Assembly: GCA_910578235.1 (NCBI GenBank)
Contig: CAJTPP010000051.1
Coordinates: 1 to 17,496 of the forward strand
DNA length: 17,496 nucleotides
From: an uncultured Clostridia bacterium
GTDB lineage: Bacteria; Bacillota; Clostridia; UBA1381
Direction: 5' to 3'
Made by a program: the position numbers and the translations under genes. Below are positions 8,466 through 14,486 of this stretch, piece after piece; positions within the stretch are counted from its first letter, which is position 1; each line of letters opens with the position of its first letter. A model generated the notes under the pieces. That model worked only from the letters and a program-made list of their open reading frames with translations, was not told where the DNA came from and made no database searches.

Positions 8466-8756
8466 ATGAATGTAGGCTTACGCATTAAAGAATTAAGAGA
8501 AAGAAAAGGTTTTACAGTCAACAAGCTTGCCAATCTTGCAGGCATTTCACAGAGCTATCTGCGTGATGTAGAGCTTGGCAACAAAAATCCTACGGTTGAA
8601 ACACTGTCGTATTTTTGTGACGCGCTTGATATTTCCCTTCAGGAATTTTTTTCCGAAAAAACATCTGAAATTAATCCGTTTCTTTTATCGGCAATATTAA
8701 AGCTTTCTGACACGCAGCAAATCAAGCTTGCCGAATTTTTGAATGCCATAAAATAA
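8466..8756 (+). CDS. small XRE-family HTH transcriptional regulator
   Basis: This cytoplasmic DNA-binding protein of 96 residues is little more than an HTH_3 domain (about residues 5-60: RIKELRERKGFTVNKLA, then GISQSYLRDVELGNKNPTVET) plus a short helical tail. The frame can be extended to a GTG at 8457, but that codon lies within the ribosome binding site AGAGGTGA (8453-8460), so ATG 8466 is the start. It is divergent from the membrane protein gene and ends at a strong hairpin. The inverted repeat at 8361-8379 and half-site at 8439-8444 suggest that it controls both itself and its neighbour; this is inference from layout. Confidence 0.9.
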   Translation: MNVGLRIKELRERKGFTVNKLANLAGISQSYLRDVELGNKNPTVETLSYFCDALDISLQEFFSEKTSEINPFLLSAILKLSDTQQIKLAEFLNAIK

Positions 8757-8776
8757 TTTCAACATAACAGAAAATC

Positions 8777-8804
8777 CCCGACACAAAAGTGTCGGGTATT
8801 TTTT
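8777..8804 (+). terminator. shared terminator between XRE gene and the convergent small gene
   Basis: CCCGACAC (8777-8784), loop AAAA, GTGTCGGG (8789-8796), then a T-rich tail on +. Read on - the same hairpin is followed by ATTTTC. It touches the stop codon of the gene at 8803. Confidence 0.9.
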
Positions 8805-9063
8805 ACTGCTGAGATGTAACAGAAACGGAAATACCAGCCTTGATACCCGCTTCAAAACAACGTATATTTTTTCTATCCGCTTTTGTTTCATAACACTGCA
8901 TTAGCTTATCAAGAACTTCTGCTTCTCTTTTTGAGATATTTTCCAGCAAAAATTGATAATATTGTTTTATCTGATTTTTTGCTTTTGTGTATTCTTCATC
9001 TTTCAGCATATTCCTCTCGGACGGCTGAGCAAGATTTCTGTACATACTCTCAATTACATCCAT
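8803..9063 (-). CDS. DUF6809-like small protein of unknown function
   Basis: The product is an 86-residue, mostly helical soluble protein without signal peptide or membrane segment. The pattern PSERNM-x-KDEEY near the N-terminus, a charged middle helix (residues about 25-60) and a C-terminal CFEAGIKAGISV resemble the DUF6809 proteins common in Clostridia, which usually show PSE, an EY pair and a terminal aF-x-x-G-f-k-x-G motif. That match is from memory. The frame extends upstream to 9195, but the strong ribosome binding site AGGGAGGT, six bases before the ATG at 9063, fixes the start. It is transcribed with an unusually structured leader of about 180 nt (9243-9064). No function can be assigned. 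Confidence 0.8.
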   Translation of the reverse strand: MDVIESMYRNLAQPSERNMLKDEEYTKAKNQIKQYYQFLLENISKREAEVLDKLMQCYETKADRKNIRCFEAGIKAGISVSVTSQQ

Positions 9064-9243
9064 AGCTATACCTCCCTTCTTTATATTCCGCGCATTAAAA
9101 AATGCGCTGCCGAAGCAACGCATAAAAAATGCATTGCTCCGATTACGCCAGTAAACTCCATCACTCAAAGAATGCATGAAAAATAGAGAATGCACTTTTA
9201 TCAGTTCTGTGGCATTCTTCGAGCAATATTAAAATTTACTGGC
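9064..9243 (-). ncRNA. structured leader RNA / candidate riboswitch or attenuator
   Basis: Transcript predicted from the promoter at 9250-9278. GCCAGTAAA at the very 5' end (9243-9235) pairs perfectly with TTTACTGGC (9155-9147). Inside it AGAATGC (9218-9212) pairs with GCATTCT (9193-9187); a second GCATTCTT at 9175-9168 offers an alternative. ATTGCTC (9227-9221), inside the first helix, pairs with GAGCAAT (9139-9133), outside it: a pseudoknot. GCAATGCAT (9137-9129) can instead pair with ATGCGTTGC (9123-9115), which is also the 5' arm of the terminator. The helices were read by eye. No T-box, SAM, TPP or ZTP signature was recognised. Confidence 0.6.
9097..9123 (-). terminator. UUCG-tetraloop terminator inside the leader
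   Basis: ATGCGTTGC (9123-9115), loop TTCG, GCAGCGCAT (9110-9102) with one U-G pair, T-run to 9097. It lies 34 nt before the start codon of the DUF6809-like gene. A further small hairpin GCGCATT/AATGCGC (9107-9090) overlaps its 3' side. Confidence 0.82.
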
Positions 9244-9249
9244 AGATAA

Positions 9250-9278
9250 ATTTTAGCATATTTTTTATAATTTGTAAA
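9250..9278 (-). promoter_or_regulatory. sigma-A promoter of the leader RNA and DUF6809-like gene
   Basis: On the - strand TTTACA (9278-9273), 17 bp, TAAAAT (9255-9250), with an extended -10 TGC. The predicted start is about 9243, exactly where the 5' arm of the long-range helix begins. Confidence 0.82.
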
Positions 9279-9288
9279 TACACAAACT

Positions 9289-9322
9289 AAAAAATGTGCC
9301 GCGGCATAAACCAATCGGCACA
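9289..9322 (-). terminator. terminator of the upstream structured RNA
   Basis: On the - strand TGTGCC (9322-9317) pairs with GGCACA (9300-9295), followed by TTTTTT. An inner TGCCGCGGCA palindrome offers an alternative fold. It also ends any read-through from the M14 peptidase gene. Confidence 0.75.
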
Positions 9323-9466
9323 ATAAAAACGCTCGCTTTGGTAAATGCTGCGACACACTTTCACCTACTAATAATAATTCTAATAGTAATGACAAACAAA
9401 GCATACAGCGTTTTTTTCAGAACTATATACTATAGAATTTATTATTATATTGTGAAAGTTTGTCGC
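9289..9466 (-). ncRNA. candidate free-standing pseudoknotted RNA, about 178 nt
   Basis: Helix 1 pairs 9466-9452 with 9364-9350, 15 positions with one mismatch, beginning at the predicted start site. Helix 2 continues within it (9447-9428 with 9388-9369, about 19 pairs with single-base bulges) and leaves an apical loop of about 39 nt. Helix 3 pairs that loop with the 3' tail: AAAAACGCT (9415-9407) with AGCGTTTTT (9333-9325) and GCTTTG (9402-9397) with CAAAGC (9340-9335), crossing helix 1. A promoter and a terminator bound the unit. No convincing coding frame with a ribosome binding site was seen. The class is unknown to me. Confidence 0.6.
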
Positions 9467-9472
9467 AAAACA

Positions 9473-9501
9473 AGTATATCACAATCCATTATGTTTGTCT
9501 A
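9473..9501 (-). promoter_or_regulatory. extended -10 promoter of the structured RNA
   Basis: On the - strand TAGACA (9501-9496), 17 bp, TATACT (9478-9473) preceded by TGA (extended -10). The -10 box is flanked by an inverted repeat ATTGTGA (9449-9455) / TCACAAT (9479-9485). Confidence 0.78.
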
Positions 9502-9526
9502 CATTTTTTTACAATTGTCCGGAAAT

Positions 9527-10402
9527 TTATTCTCCCGCCAGACTCTCTATCGCGCACAAAACAATACGCGCGTTTTCCTCGTATATTTCGTCAAGCATAC
9601 TAACAGGCAGGGGGTTTTTTCCTCTGCCGATTTCCACCGTAAAACCGGGCTTACCGAACTCCCTGATAAACCAGTCTTTGCACCCGCCGAATGACGCCGT
9701 ACCCTCAGGCACGCATACCTTATATCCGCTTTCACTCGCCATTTTGTCAGCCGTCTCACGCGCGCCGGGCACAAATATGTCGTCAAAATCATAATATATC
9801 TCCCCGCCCTGACTATGGAACGCTATCAGCATATCAAAATTCTCCTTACGCGCCAGATTTACCACCGCGCGCGTTTCAGGCTCGGAATGCGCGTACTCGC
9901 CGCCGTATTTTGTCGGCGACGGTTTATCAGTCACGCTCTGCCACCCCGCGTCAAAATTATGGTTTATATCCACTCCCCGCGCGTTTGCCTGCCATACTCT
10001 GTCAAAATTATGTATTCCGACACGGCATATGAGCCGTCTGTGAAATTCATTTTTAATGTCAAGACCGTTTACCGCAATGTCCACCCCGTCAGGATTTATC
10101 ATAGGCGCGATATACACGCTGACTTTCCCCGACAACGCCGCCGTGTCATAACCGTAATACCCTCCGCCCGTAATAAGACTCTCAATATAATTCGGCGCAA
10201 ACCGCATGAGAAACACAGCCGTAAGATATTCCAGCCCGTGATACGCTCCGCTCAGAAACAGTTTTTTTCCGCCGCCGCCTATTTTCAGACACGGTATTTC
10301 CCGCCCCATAATACTTTCACCTATAATCATTTTTTCCGCGCGCTCATACTTTTCCGCGAGCAAATCCATATCACGCGTCATTTCCGCATAGTCATATCCC
10401 AT
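9527..10402 (-). CDS. M14-family zinc carboxypeptidase (cell-wall peptide type)
   Basis: A zinc metallopeptidase of 291 residues. Visible are the zinc motif AYHGLEY (H55, E58), MINPDGVD, the substrate-binding ARGVDINHNF (R142), the third zinc ligand AFHSQGG (H196) and the catalytic glutamate in FTVEIGRG (E257), all in the M14 order. There is no signal peptide, so it should act in the cytoplasm. The closest recalled relatives are gamma-D-glutamyl-diaminopimelate peptidases (M14C), which recycle muropeptides; the substrate is inferred. The frame runs to an ATG at 10420, but the codons there overlap the ribosome binding site GGAGG (10415-10411). The ATG at 10402, 8 nt downstream of it, is the start. 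It is divergent from the pdxY-like gene. No terminator lies directly after the stop, so transcripts probably run into the structured-RNA unit. Confidence 0.9.
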   Translation of the reverse strand: MGYDYAEMTRDMDLLAEKYERAEKMIIGESIMGREIPCLKIGGGGKKLFLSGAYHGLEYLTAVFLMRFAPNYIESLITGGGYYGYDTAALSGKVSVYIAPMINPDGVDIAVNGLDIKNEFHRRLICRVGIHNFDRVWQANARGVDINHNFDAGWQSVTDKPSPTKYGGEYAHSEPETRAVVNLARKENFDMLIAFHSQGGEIYYDFDDIFVPGARETADKMASESGYKVCVPEGTASFGGCKDWFIREFGKPGFTVEIGRGKNPLPVSMLDEIYEENARIVLCAIESLAGE

Positions 10403-10469
10403 TTGCCTTCCCTCCATCATTTCCGATACAGTAATCTATTCTCCGCGCTATATCTTTATGATGAATTTA

Positions 10470-10498
10470 TTGACATTACAGCTAAAATGGTATAAAAT
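10470..10498 (+). promoter_or_regulatory. sigma-A promoter of the pyridoxal kinase gene
   Basis: TTGACA (10470-10475), 17 bp, TAAAAT (10493-10498). The leader is about 30 nt. Confidence 0.82.
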
Positions 10499-10536
10499 TA
10501 TTCATGCATATCATAATTGGGAAAGGGTGTTTTACA

Positions 10537-11373
10537 ATGAAACGAATTGTGACAATACAGGATATATCCTGCTTCGGCAAATGCTCGCTTACCGTTGCTC
10601 TGCCGATAATATCCGCTATGGGGATCGAGGCCTGCTGCATACCAACCGCGGTGCTTTCCACTCATACGGGCGGCTTCACAGGATATACATATCGTGACCT
10701 TACTCATGATATCCCCGAAATTTCAAAACACTGGAAAAGTATAGATCTGCAATTTGACGCCGTATACACAGGCTATCTCGGCTCGTTCGAGCAGATAAAA
10801 ATTGTTTCGGATTTTTTTGACGCCTTTAAAACCGAAAATAATCTTCTTATAGTTGATCCGGTCATGGGCGATAAGGGCAAATTTTACGCTGGCTTTACAA
10901 ATGACTTCGCGCTGGAAATGAAAAAACTCTGTCAGAAAGCCGATGTTATACTGCCTAATCTTACAGAAGCTTCTCTGCTTCTGGGCGAGGAATATATCGG
11001 CGACCGCTATGACGAGAATGTAATAAAAGATATGCTTGTCCGCCTTTCAAAGCTCGGCTCAAAAATAGTTGTGCTGACAGGCGTAAGCTTTGATAAAAAC
11101 TCGCAGGGCGTTATGTCCTACAACAGTGAAACGGGCGAGTTTTCATCTTACTTTAACGACAATATCCCGGGTTATTTCCACAGTACGGGGGATGTGTTCT
11201 CCAGCACTCTTTCAGGCGCGCTTGTAAAGGGCTTTGATATGGGTATGGCGGTCAAGATCGCGGTGGATTTTACCGTCGACTGCATAAAGAATACTATAGG
11301 CAGTGAAAAAGAACACTGGTACGGAGTTAAATTCGAGGAATGTCTGCCGAAACTGATTGATATGACAAAATAA
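10537..11373 (+). CDS. pdxY: pyridoxal/pyridoxamine kinase (PfkB-like)
   Basis: This enzyme phosphorylates pyridoxal, pyridoxamine or pyridoxine with ATP in the B6 salvage pathway. At 278 residues it has the usual length. Signatures are an N-terminal IQDISCFGKCSLTVALP, TGYLGS (78-83), DPVMGDKGKFY (107-117), LPNLTEASLLLG (139-150), VVLTGVSF, and the catalytic GYFHSTGDVFSS with base D219 in place of the usual GTGD context. The frame extends to 10504, but AAAGGGTG (10522-10529) lies just before the ATG at 10537. It has its own promoter and terminator, and no B6 biosynthesis neighbour. Assignment as PdxY rather than PdxK or ThiD is by overall resemblance. Confidence 0.9.
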   Translation: MKRIVTIQDISCFGKCSLTVALPIISAMGIEACCIPTAVLSTHTGGFTGYTYRDLTHDIPEISKHWKSIDLQFDAVYTGYLGSFEQIKIVSDFFDAFKTENNLLIVDPVMGDKGKFYAGFTNDFALEMKKLCQKADVILPNLTEASLLLGEEYIGDRYDENVIKDMLVRLSKLGSKIVVLTGVSFDKNSQGVMSYNSETGEFSSYFNDNIPGYFHSTGDVFSSTLSGALVKGFDMGMAVKIAVDFTVDCIKNTIGSEKEHWYGVKFEECLPKLIDMTK

Positions 11374-11377
11374 AAAC

Positions 11378-11398
11378 AACCCCGCAAGGGGTTATTTT
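11378..11398. terminator. bidirectional terminator between pdxY and zur
   Basis: AACCCC (11378-11383), GCAA tetraloop, GGGGTT (11388-11393), then ATTTTT on + and GTTTTT on -. The last bases overlap the zur stop codon. Confidence 0.9.
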
Positions 11399-11790
11399 TC
11401 TGCCTTAGCAGAGCATTTGGCGCAGTATCCGTATATCTCCAGCTTATGCCCCGTAACAGTAAAACCATTCACATCAGGCGCGCGCATAGGGCATATACTG
11501 ACGCTTTTCATCTCGCCGCAGCCTAAGCAAATAGCGTAATGGCGGTGCCTCGATCCGACAAGCTCATAATAAAACCTGTCGCTGTCCTGAATTGTTTTCT
11601 TGCTTACTATTCCCTTTTCGCATAATTTTTCAACTATTCTGTAAACTGTTGAAATTGAAATATCCTCAGACTTTTCAAATATATCCTCGGCCGTAAGCGG
11701 AGCGCTTGTCTCTGACAGCGTTTTCATAACGCTTATACGCTGTTTTGTGCATTTTAATCCTGACTTTGAAAGAATTTCATTTATATTCAC
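11392..11790 (-). CDS. zur: Fur-family metalloregulator, probably zinc-responsive Zur
   Basis: This cytoplasmic dimeric repressor has a winged-helix N-terminus (NINEILSKSGLKCTKQR, then STVYRIVEKL recognition region) and a metal-binding C-terminus. The structural zinc site is formed by CLGC (C88, C91) and CAKC (C123, C126); regulatory ligands probably include the HRH at 82-84 and H115. I chose the GTG at 11790: AAGGTGA (11802-11796), overlapping the znuB stop, lies 5 nt upstream. An alternative GTG at 11799 overlaps the znuB stop as GTGA. It is the last gene of the zinc ABC operon, which makes Zur far more likely than Fur or PerR. No clear Zur box was recognised in the znuA upstream region, so targets are inferred. 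Confidence 0.88.
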   Translation of the reverse strand: MNINEILSKSGLKCTKQRISVMKTLSETSAPLTAEDIFEKSEDISISTVYRIVEKLCEKGIVSKKTIQDSDRFYYELVGSRHRHYAICLGCGEMKSVSICPMRAPDVNGFTVTGHKLEIYGYCAKCSAKAEK

Positions 11791-11795
11791 ACGCG

Positions 11796-12599
11796 TCACC
11801 TTCTTCCGCCTTTTGCCGCCGCGGCTGTCACAAGCAGAAATATCACGCCTATAAGCACGATTGTACCGCCTGGACGCAAATCGGCGTAATAAGATATAAA
11901 CAGTCCCGAAAGCGTAAATAATTCCGCGAACCCGACCGCCAGACATATTGTCTGCTTATAACTTTTCGCCACAAGCATTGCCGCCGCTACCGGAATTACG
12001 AGCAACGAGGAAATCATAAGCGCGCCGACTATCCTCGAAGCGACCGAAACAGTAACCGCCGTCAGCAGCATAATAACAAGATTGATGCCGCCTACGGGCA
12101 CGCCCGCGAGTCTCGCCGCCTCCTCGTCAAAGGTGACGAAAAAAAGCTCCTTATACAGCAGTACCGACACGATTATAACCGCTATTCCGAGTCCTATAGT
12201 CAGACACATTTCAAAATCGGTAATCGCCACGATTGATCCGAACAGAAAACTGCTCAGATTAGCCGAACCGTTTTTTATAAAGCCCGAAAGCACCGCCGTC
12301 AGTCCTATCCCCGCCGACATGACCACCACTGTCGCAATCTCCGAATATCTGCCGAAAATTTTACGGAGAAGCTCAATACCCAGCACGGCTATTACCGAAA
12401 AAAACACCGCTCCGAGTATCGGATTTACTCCCAGCGCCAGACCGAGAGCTATACCCGCAAGCGCGGAATGCGAGGTAGCGTCTCCTATAGCGGAAAGACG
12501 CTTCAGCACTATTGACGTTCCTATACATGGAGCGATTACGGCTATTATCACCGCCGCCAGAAACGCTCTGCGCATAAATTCATATTGAAAAATTTCCAT
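11796..12599 (-). CDS. znuB: zinc ABC transporter permease, ZnuB type
   Basis: This integral membrane subunit of a zinc/manganese (ABC-3 family) importer has 267 residues and about seven or eight hydrophobic helices. Family features include the early RLSAIGDATSHSALAGIALG stretch, the EEAARLAGVPVGGIN cytoplasmic coupling region and the ALMISSLLVIPVAAAMLV helix. The ATG is preceded by AAAAGGT. It follows znuC after 61 nt and overlaps or abuts zur at its stop. Zinc rather than manganese is inferred from the partner Fur-family gene. Confidence 0.93.
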   Translation of the reverse strand: MEIFQYEFMRRAFLAAVIIAVIAPCIGTSIVLKRLSAIGDATSHSALAGIALGLALGVNPILGAVFFSVIAVLGIELLRKIFGRYSEIATVVVMSAGIGLTAVLSGFIKNGSANLSSFLFGSIVAITDFEMCLTIGLGIAVIIVSVLLYKELFFVTFDEEAARLAGVPVGGINLVIMLLTAVTVSVASRIVGALMISSLLVIPVAAAMLVAKSYKQTICLAVGFAELFTLSGLFISYYADLRPGGTIVLIGVIFLLVTAAAAKGGRR

Positions 12600-12660
12600 A
12601 ATACCTTTTCATCATCCAAATTATCCGCATTATCTTTTAAACAGACGAAACCGCGTAAAT

Positions 12661-13401
12661 TCAGGCGTGATGATGCTCCCTCCTTCCCGCGAATATATCA
12701 TTTATCTGCTGCATTGTTAAATTGCTTCTGTTTACAAACTCGCCGTTGCCATGCTCGCAGAAAATCAGCAGCTTGTTTGAAACGCGCACAAGTCCGGGCG
12801 TATCGTGATTAGTCATTATTATCGTCATTCCCTGCGCGTTAAGCTCACAGATGATATCCATGATCTGCTTTACGGATTTTGCGTCTACACCGACCGTAGG
12901 CTCATCCATAAGCAACAGCTCCGGCTCGGAAATCAGGGCACGAGCGATAAAAATCCTCTGCTGCTGTCCGCCTGACAGTCTGCCTATAAGATGATTTTCA
13001 TACTCCTCCATACCGACCTTTTTCAAGGCCGCGCGCAGCTTTTCGGTATCCTCTTTTGTATACCGTCTGAACAGGCCTTTTTTGCTGTACAGATTTGCCA
13101 TTACAACCTCTTTTACAGTAGCGGGAAAACCGCTGTTAAAGGAATTTGCCTTCTGAGAAACATATCCTATTTTATAATTATCCCGAAATTTTGACAACTC
13201 CTCGCCAAACAAAGATATACTGCCGCTGCTGAAAGGAAGTATTTTCAGAATTATTTTTATAAGCGTGCTTTTTCCAGCTCCGTTCGCGCCTATTATTCCG
13301 AGAAAGTCACCCTTACGCAATGTGAAGTTAACATCACGAAGCACGGAGGTGTCCGGATATTCAAAATCAAGATGCTCTATCCGTAAAATTTCCTGTTCCA
13401 T
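12661..13401 (-). CDS. znuC: zinc ABC transporter ATP-binding protein, ZnuC type
   Basis: This ATPase subunit energises ZnuB at the inner membrane face. It has 246 residues with Walker A GANGAGKST (38-46), Q-loop Q83, signature LSGGQQQR (142-149), Walker B LLLMDEP (162-168) and switch H199. The C-terminus ends REHHHA, a short histidine run of a kind sometimes seen in metal transporter ATPases. The ATG is 7 nt past the znuA stop, with AGGCGG inside the end of znuA as ribosome binding site, so the two are translationally close. Confidence 0.94.
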   Translation of the reverse strand: MEQEILRIEHLDFEYPDTSVLRDVNFTLRKGDFLGIIGANGAGKSTLIKIILKILPFSSGSISLFGEELSKFRDNYKIGYVSQKANSFNSGFPATVKEVVMANLYSKKGLFRRYTKEDTEKLRAALKKVGMEEYENHLIGRLSGGQQQRIFIARALISEPELLLMDEPTVGVDAKSVKQIMDIICELNAQGMTIIMTNHDTPGLVRVSNKLLIFCEHGNGEFVNRSNLTMQQINDIFAGRREHHHA

Positions 13402-13408
13402 TTGTAAT

Positions 13409-14257
13409 TTAAACCGCCTTTTTTAACTGTTCAAGATTAAGCTCCATTATTGTCACGTAGTCACGATGCTCGCTGTCACCCTCAAAAGTGTACAGGGGCA
13501 GCGCCTCCACTCCCGCCTCGGAAGCGACGGCCATTGCCATCTTATCCCCCTCGATCGGATCATAGAAAATACATTTTGCTCCCTCGTTCCTGATCTGCTC
13601 AACAATGTCCGCCATCTGAGCGGGCGAAGGATCACTGTCGCCTGAAATACCTTCAAGCGCGATCTGCTCCATGCCGAATTCATCGCATAAATATCCGTAT
13701 GCTCCGTGAGTCACAAACAGTTTTAATCCCTCAAGCCCCGCGTTCTCATATTCATCCTGAACCCTGTCAATATGCGCGCTGTATTCTAAAAGACGTCCAA
13801 GATATCTTTCCGAATTTTTATTGTCCGCCGTGGAAAAAGCCTTATAAATATTCTCCAGCTGTGTCTTGGCGTTTTCAAAATTCAGCCATACATGAGGATC
13901 TGTATTCTCAGACGTTCCGTTCAGATTATCGCCCGCGCATACCGTTATAACATCCTCCGGCAGCGCGTCCTTTACTTTCTCGGCCCAGCTGTCTATACCC
14001 ATACCGTTATACACAAACACATCCGCGTCAGACAGCTTCGCCATATCGGCCGCTGTCGGCTCAAAGTCATGCGGCTCGGCGCCGAGCGGCACAACACTGT
14101 GATAAACGATATCCTCACCGCCTATCGCGCGCGCAAAATCATTCATCGCGTAAAACGACGCGTAAACCGTCAGCTTATCTGATTTGTCTGTTCTTACCAT
14201 TCCGCAGGAGGTAAGAAAGAGCGACATAATAATTACTAATGACAATTTTCTTTTCAT
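13409..14257 (-). CDS. znuA: zinc-binding lipoprotein of the ABC importer, ZnuA type
   Basis: This extracytoplasmic solute-binding protein captures zinc for ZnuBC. Residues 1-17 are a lipoprotein signal with lipobox LTSC (C18 lipidated). The cluster A-I ligands are visible: H63 in EPHDFEP, H122 in DPHVWLN, H184 in VTHGAYGYL; an acidic fourth ligand is likely in the EGDSEHRDY region. The histidine/aspartate-rich loop of many ZnuA proteins, normally before the DPHVWL motif, is absent (only NGTSENT there). The 282-residue length is slightly short, consistent with that. It is the first gene of znuA-znuC-znuB-zur. Manganese as substrate cannot be excluded from this subunit alone. Confidence 0.92.
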   Translation of the reverse strand: MKRKLSLVIIMSLFLTSCGMVRTDKSDKLTVYASFYAMNDFARAIGGEDIVYHSVVPLGAEPHDFEPTAADMAKLSDADVFVYNGMGIDSWAEKVKDALPEDVITVCAGDNLNGTSENTDPHVWLNFENAKTQLENIYKAFSTADNKNSERYLGRLLEYSAHIDRVQDEYENAGLEGLKLFVTHGAYGYLCDEFGMEQIALEGISGDSDPSPAQMADIVEQIRNEGAKCIFYDPIEGDKMAMAVASEAGVEALPLYTFEGDSEHRDYVTIMELNLEQLKKAV

Positions 14258-14290
14258 AGCTGTTCCCTTTCCGTTTGAGGATAAATTTTT

Positions 14291-14318
14291 ATAATATACC
14301 TGTTACATAATTTTTGAA
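14291..14318 (-). promoter_or_regulatory. possible znuA promoter
   Basis: On the - strand TTCAAA (14318-14313), 16 bp, TATTAT (14296-14291). A weak match, but the only placed candidate in the 229-bp gap before znuA. The rest of that gap is AT-rich, with one terminator-like hairpin at 14353-14378. Confidence 0.4.
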
Positions 14319-14352
14319 TAATAATTAATTTTTTGTACAATTTTTATTTGTC

Positions 14353-14378
14353 AAAAAATGCATGCCCTGTTCCATACA
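14353..14378 (-). terminator. probable terminator downstream of polA
   Basis: On the - strand TGTATG (14378-14373), 8-nt loop, CATGCA (14364-14359) with one G-U pair, then TTTTTT. The stem is short. It lies 109 nt after the polA stop and before znuA. Confidence 0.55.
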
Positions 14379-14486
14379 GTCCTTTCTGATATTAAATTTT
14401 ACAGCAAAAACAGAGTTATACATTTTTATACTCGGTTATAACACGGCTTCGATTACCGTGACGTAACTAAGGAAAGACCGTATTCC

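Noticed and set aside
9064..9195. In-frame N-terminal extension of the DUF6809-like gene to 9195
   Set aside because: The extension runs through the terminator and antiterminator hairpins and lacks a ribosome binding site, whereas AGGGAGGT sits six bases before 9063.
9187..9210. CTGATAA in the leader, reminiscent of a hammerhead ribozyme core
   Set aside because: The core would need CTGATGA plus GAAA with three-way helices; neither is present.
9064..9243. T-box leader interpretation
   Set aside because: No T-box sequence (AGGGTGGNACCGCG-like) and no tRNA synthetase or amino-acid gene downstream.
9289..9466. MITE or insertion-sequence remnant with terminal inverted repeats
   Set aside because: No flanking target-site duplication was seen, and the promoter, crossing helices and terminator on one strand fit an RNA gene better. 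Copy-number search would settle it.
9289..9466. 6S RNA interpretation of the rod-like hairpin
   Set aside because: The long helix is suggestive, but the apical pairing with the 3' tail is not part of 6S RNA and no typical central bubble was recognised.
9296..9694. 132-residue + frame through the structured-RNA unit and the M14 3' end
   Set aside because: No ribosome binding site or protein-like pattern; the region is explained by minus-strand RNA structure.
9815..10495. 226-residue + frame across the M14 peptidase gene
   Set aside because: Antisense shadow with arginine/histidine-rich low-complexity translation and no ribosome binding site; the M14 frame has all its catalytic motifs.
12082..12588. 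168-residue + frame opposite znuB
   Set aside because: Serine/alanine/isoleucine-rich antisense translation typical of a shadow of a membrane protein gene.
14441..14470. CACGG/CCGTG hairpin after polA
   Set aside because: Five-pair stem with no T-run; not convincing as a terminator.
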